DNA of 64,000 nt from contig DIWV01000010.1 of NCBI GenBank assembly GCA_002435865.1, positions 62,001-126,000 on the forward strand, given 5' to 3'. The notes under the pieces were generated by a model that worked only from the letters and a program-made list of their open reading frames with translations, was not told where the DNA came from and made no database searches. Made by a program: the position numbers and the translations under genes. Positions 60,728 through 64,000 of the stretch are shown piece after piece; within the stretch, counting starts at the first letter, position 1, and each line of letters starts with the position of its first letter. Origin of the DNA: Cloacimonetes bacterium UBA6097. Lineage in GTDB: Bacteria; Cloacimonadota; Cloacimonadia; Cloacimonadales; Cloacimonadaceae.

Positions 60728-61840
60728 TTATGCGAAACTGTCATAATATATCTTATCCTGGGGTACACCCAGAGCCAGAAGCTCTTTCTGGCAGGCATCC
60801 AGCATACCGGGACTACCGCACATATAAGCTTCAGTTTTCTTGGGATCTTTGATGGCATCCTTAAGGTATGGCATAATGTATCCTGTTCTGGCACACCACT
60901 TTGAACCATCGTCACATCTGGAAAGCACCGGAACATACTGAAAATCAGGAAAGACTTTTTCAAATGCCTTAAACTCATCGGTAAGGTACAAATCATGTTC
61001 TGTCCTGGCACCGAAGAAGTACATCATTTTGCGGGTTGTGCCCACCACTTGCAGATGTTCCAGAATGGACTTTATGGGAGCTTTTCCGCTTCCTCCGGCA
61101 ATGAATATCATATCTGCATCAGTATCCCTGATAAAAAAGTCGCCATATGGTCCTGTAAACCGGACTTCATCGCCTACCTTAAGATATTTGTGCACCCAGG
61201 TTGTACAGATTCCTTCCGGCACAAGCCTGACGATGAGTTGGATGCTGTCTGTATCCTCAGGTTTGGAAGAGATGGAGTAAGCGCGCATGGTTTTCTGTTT
61301 TACCTTGCCGTAGGGCTGTGTTTCAAGCTGGACATACTGTCCGGCTTTGAAATCTATCTTTACTGGTTCCAGCAGTTTAAAGGTAATACCTTTGATATCA
61401 TAAGTATAATCGAGGATTTCGGTTATCTGTGCCTTATACTTCCTGATATTGAATATAGATTCGGGAATATTGATATTAATATCTGTTTTAACTTTTATCT
61501 GGCAGGCAAGACGGAAATTATCCTGTTGTTCCTTTACAGTCAAAAGCGGTTTTTCAGTGGGGAGAAGAGGTCCTCCTCCAGTCAGAACCTGGCATTTACA
61601 TGCACCACAACTGCCTTTACCGCCACAGGCAGAAGCGAGATAAATCTGTTGGTCTGAGAGTGAGTTTAAAAGTGTGCTGCCGCCTTTGACGGAAACTTCA
61701 CGCTTCTTGTTAATATTAATCTTGCAGATACCATAATCATTAAGATATCTTTGAGCAATCACAAGTATAACAGCCAGAATTACGCTGATTAATGCAGTTG
61801 CACCGATATCGCTGATTATTTGTAAAAACATTAATTCCAA
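60728..61840 (-). CDS. nqrF: Na+-translocating NADH:quinone oxidoreductase subunit F
   Basis: The 370-residue NADH-oxidising subunit. An N-terminal membrane helix (about 12-30) is followed by a 2Fe-2S ferredoxin domain with C72, C78, C81 and C113, the FAD-binding segment with RAYSISS, and the NAD-binding domain (IFIAGGSGKAPIKSIL, YMCGSPGMLDAC, ending YDSFA). Electrons pass from NADH to FAD and the 2Fe-2S cluster, then to the other Nqr subunits, with export of Na+. It is 6 bp after nqrE. Confidence 0.95.
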   Translation of the reverse strand: MELMFLQIISDIGATALISVILAVILVIAQRYLNDYGICKININKKREVSVKGGSTLLNSLSDQQIYLASACGGKGSCGACKCQVLTGGGPLLPTEKPLLTVKEQQDNFRLACQIKVKTDININIPESIFNIRKYKAQITEILDYTYDIKGITFKLLEPVKIDFKAGQYVQLETQPYGKVKQKTMRAYSISSKPEDTDSIQLIVRLVPEGICTTWVHKYLKVGDEVRFTGPYGDFFIRDTDADMIFIAGGSGKAPIKSILEHLQVVGTTRKMMYFFGARTEHDLYLTDEFKAFEKVFPDFQYVPVLSRCDDGSKWCARTGYIMPYLKDAIKDPKKTEAYMCGSPGMLDACQKELLALGVPQDKIYYDSFA

Positions 61841-61846
61841 AACCTG

Positions 61847-62434
61847 TTACTGGACATTAACAATACCGGAAAATCCAACAAATGCCAAAGCCATAATACC
61901 TGTAACAATAAGGCTGATACCGGCACCCTGCAGACCTGCAGGTATAAGTTTATCTTTTATCCTGGAACGAATGCCGGCTAACATCAATATTGCCAGTAGC
62001 CATCCAATTCCACTACCGGATGCATAAGCCAGGGTTTGAAGGAAATCGTAATTCCTGATTATCATAAATAATGCCACACCAAAGATAGCGCAGTTAACGG
62101 TAATAAGAGGCAGAAATATACCCAGAGTATAATACAAAGCAGGAGAGAATCTTTCTATAATCAGCTCCAGAAGTTGGACAGTTGCAGCAATTACAATGAT
62201 AAAAATTATATATTGCAAATAGACAATATGCAGCGGCACCAGCAGATAATAATAAACAAGCCAGTTCAAAGCACAGGTAATGGTAAGCACAAAGATAACG
62301 GCAACACCCAGACCGAATGCAGATTCCATTTCCTTTGAAACAGACAGATAAGAACACATACCTAGGAAGTTAGTTAGCAGGATATTACTTGTAAATATTG
62401 CTGCCCAGAAGAGAATGAATGGACTTATATTCAT
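61847..62434 (-). CDS. nqrE: Na+-translocating NADH:quinone oxidoreductase subunit E
   Basis: A 195-residue inner-membrane subunit with six helices. C27 (NFLGMCSYL) and the cysteine in ITVNCAIFGVALF occupy the positions that, with two cysteines of NqrD, hold the intramembrane iron-sulfur centre. It lies between nqrD (10 bp) and nqrF (6 bp). Confidence 0.95.
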   Translation of the reverse strand: MNISPFILFWAAIFTSNILLTNFLGMCSYLSVSKEMESAFGLGVAVIFVLTITCALNWLVYYYLLVPLHIVYLQYIIFIIVIAATVQLLELIIERFSPALYYTLGIFLPLITVNCAIFGVALFMIIRNYDFLQTLAYASGSGIGWLLAILMLAGIRSRIKDKLIPAGLQGAGISLIVTGIMALAFVGFSGIVNVQ

Positions 62435-62444
62435 TTCCTAACTC

Positions 62445-63044
62445 CTAACTTGCCTTTACTTTGTAGTATTTGTTGTTGATAATCCAGATCATTATTGCCA
62501 GTAGGAAGAAAGCACTTGGCGCCATGACCATAATTGACCACTTAAGCCACCAGTTGCCGAGAATCTGAAAACCGAATAAGCTGCCGAAGCCAAATAATTC
62601 CCTGATTGACGAAATAGTCAAAAGTACCATAGTATATCCGATACCTGCACCTATACCGTCTATCATTGAATCAAGAGGAGCATTCTTGGCGGCAAAAGCC
62701 TCTGCCCTACCCATAATAATGCAGTTTGTAATAATTAAACCTACATACGGACCCAGCTGTTTACTGATATCCGGCAATTGCGCTCTGAGGAAAATATCGA
62801 CGATTATAACATATGCCCCGATGATTAGAACCTGCACCATCATACGAACACTGCGGGGTGTATAGTTCCTGATTGCAGATATAGTCAGGTTGGAAAAGAT
62901 TAGAGTAAAGATTACACCCAGTCCCATAATCAAACTGTTCATCATCAGGTTTGTTACTGCCAGTGAAGAACATATACCAAGAATCTGTCTCCAGACCGAA
63001 TTTTCCCTGAAAGCGCTGGTAATAAAGATATCTTTCTTAGTCAT
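62445..63044 (-). CDS. nqrD: Na+-translocating NADH:quinone oxidoreductase subunit D
   Basis: A 199-residue inner-membrane subunit with six helices, homologous to NqrE. C25 (ILGICSSLAVT) and the cysteine in LIITNCIIMGRAEAFA are the metal-centre ligands. It starts 7 bp after nqrC. Confidence 0.95.
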   Translation of the reverse strand: MTKKDIFITSAFRENSVWRQILGICSSLAVTNLMMNSLIMGLGVIFTLIFSNLTISAIRNYTPRSVRMMVQVLIIGAYVIIVDIFLRAQLPDISKQLGPYVGLIITNCIIMGRAEAFAAKNAPLDSMIDGIGAGIGYTMVLLTISSIRELFGFGSLFGFQILGNWWLKWSIMVMAPSAFFLLAIMIWIINNKYYKVKAS

Positions 63045-63051
63045 TACAACC

Positions 63052-63744
63052 TCACTGTGCCTTCAGCTCAAATACCTGGTTGAGTTCACCTGCAGCAGCA
63101 GTTATAATCTTAAGCACACTTGAACTCGTAATTGTAGCTCCTGTTATCTGTTTAACCTGGTTTACAGATGGAGCTGCTTCTTCAGGAACAAGAGAAAATC
63201 TTGTTATTAAATTATTTGAAATCATGGGTTTTCCGGCAAACTGACTCTTGAACCAGGGTTCTTCCACTCTTGCTCCCAAACCCGGGGTTTCCATCTGGTC
63301 ATAAATAGCAAAATTAATGATAGATTTAAAATCAGGTGTCACAGCCAGTAATCCGTGCATTGTACCCCAAAGTCCGCTGCCTGTCACATCGAAGCAGTAT
63401 CCGATAACATTGTCCTGTACAGTCGAAGCAGCATAGTATTTTTTATTGATAGTCTTTCCCATCACGATGGGTAGTTCCATTTCTTTTATATATTTGGGAT
63501 AGTTTACCCGGATTTCTTTTAAGTCTGTAAAAGAAGATTTACTTATTCCGGTAATATTGGATAAAGTATCTGCAAAAAGAGACATTACCTGCAGCTGATA
63601 AGTTTGTTTTTTATATGCTTCAATCCCTTTTTCGGTTGAACGGTAAAACAGTGACAGAATCCCCACGAAGATAATTGTTACCAGCAACATAAAGATAACA
63701 GGGTAATATTGAGTATCCTGAAAAGCTGTCTTATCCTTACTCAT
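63052..63744 (-). CDS. nqrC: Na+-translocating NADH:quinone oxidoreductase subunit C
   Basis: A 230-residue subunit with one N-terminal membrane helix (about 15-33) and a periplasmic FMN-binding domain. The FMN-bearing threonine lies in KQITGATITSSSVL, and QMETPGLGARVEEPWF is the family's other conserved block. It overlaps nqrB by four bases (ATGA). Confidence 0.94.
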   Translation of the reverse strand: MSKDKTAFQDTQYYPVIFMLLVTIIFVGILSLFYRSTEKGIEAYKKQTYQLQVMSLFADTLSNITGISKSSFTDLKEIRVNYPKYIKEMELPIVMGKTINKKYYAASTVQDNVIGYCFDVTGSGLWGTMHGLLAVTPDFKSIINFAIYDQMETPGLGARVEEPWFKSQFAGKPMISNNLITRFSLVPEEAAPSVNQVKQITGATITSSSVLKIITAAAGELNQVFELKAQ

Positions 63745-64000
63745 GTCTTTTTGACCTCTGGTTTTCTGGTAATCACATTATCAATCAGATACTCTATCAT
63801 AGGCATAAAGGCATTGGTCAGCAGGATTGCAAACATCATTCCTTCATAAAACAGAGAGAATTTACGGATAAAGACAGTCAGGAAGCCAATCAGAATACCG
63901 TAAATCCAGATGGCATACTTACCCTTTGCCTGTGAGACAGGGTCTGTAGTCATAAATACTATTCCGAATAATGCACCCCCTGTAAATAAAGTAAAGAGGA
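63741..64000 (-). CDS. nqrB: Na+-translocating NADH:quinone oxidoreductase subunit B, C-terminal part
   Basis: The frame is open to the right edge, so only the last 85 or so residues are visible. TLFTGGALFGIVFMTTDPVS and the following FAILLTNAFMPMIEYLID are the C-terminal helices of NqrB. The covalent FMN site lies outside the window. It overlaps nqrC by four bases, and nqrA is expected further right. Confidence 0.92.
   Translation of the reverse strand, partial: LFTLFTGGALFGIVFMTTDPVSQAKGKYAIWIYGILIGFLTVFIRKFSLFYEGMMFAILLTNAFMPMIEYLIDNVITRKPEVKKT

Noticed and set aside
60664..61011. A 115-residue frame containing CHSCEGRNP
   Set aside because: It overlaps nqrF in another frame and the motif is a known by-product of the GCAGGAAT palindromic repeat.

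Overview
The window reads as part of the chromosome of a moderately AT-rich, diderm, anaerobic bacterium, most likely in or near Candidatus Cloacimonadota (Cloacimonas-like). The points in favour are secreted proteins with C-terminal type-A sorting domains (core YPNPFNPETTISF), PorV/PorQ-family outer-membrane proteins, TonB/ExbB/ExbD with a SusC-like receptor, a Na+-translocating NADH:quinone oxidoreductase, RicT, and a class-III aminotransferase beside a thiolase as in amino-acid fermentation. The placement comes from gene content, not from a database search. No IS element, prophage, integrase or CRISPR array was seen.

Layout. 1-395: 5' end of a membrane-protein gene that runs off the left edge. 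784-7721 (minus): a tight run of PTS EIIA, PorV-like protein, glyS, aspartate-type aminotransferase, a small membrane protein, a PfkB kinase and purM. 8037-11648: argF, Ppx/GppA, a YoaP-type acetyltransferase (plus) and a small sorted surface protein. 11897-17178 (plus): YfhO-like membrane protein, RsmI, Nudix hydrolase, RarA. 17436-26016 (minus): CHASE2 cyclase, outer-membrane barrel, FecR-domain protein, exported protein, Ddl, an acyltransferase and a receiver-only response regulator. 26374-42925 (minus): a 16.5-kb surface and transport locus with a TonB-dependent receptor, ExbB, two ExbD, TonB, a 1029-aa sorted protein, a PorV-like protein and three tandem paralogous sorted proteins. 43544-47778 (plus): thiolase, acyl-CoA aminotransferase candidate, pyrG, tRNA-Leu. 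47795-49687 (minus): ABC-F ATPase directly behind tRNA-Arg. 50147-59982 (minus): fused deoxynucleoside kinase, then a seven-gene run of Gx transporter, PBP1A, GlmU-like protein, RicT, RlmN, DeoC and a double ThyX. 60209-64000 (minus): a hypothetical gene and nqrF-E-D-C-B, with nqrB running off the right edge.

How the parts fit. The 26-43 kb block looks like a self-contained envelope system: a receptor, its own energy module, and surface proteins predicted to leave by type IX secretion with a PorV-type partner. The 50-54 kb block gathers deoxynucleotide salvage and thymidylate synthesis. The thiolase and aminotransferase fit the end of anaerobic lysine degradation.

The least-explained signal is non-coding. 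Five intergenic regions carry short arrays whose units repeat at exactly 11 bp, with three unrelated core sequences but the same plan of strand-complementary halves. A 73-nt element occurs twice in opposite orientation, and a 64-66-bp array of five units lies upstream of tRNA-Arg. Other notable points are an apparent CTG start codon in glyS, a two-domain ThyX whose signature motifs have decayed differently in each half, a fused pair of deoxynucleoside kinase domains, and a cysteine cluster at the N-terminus of DeoC.
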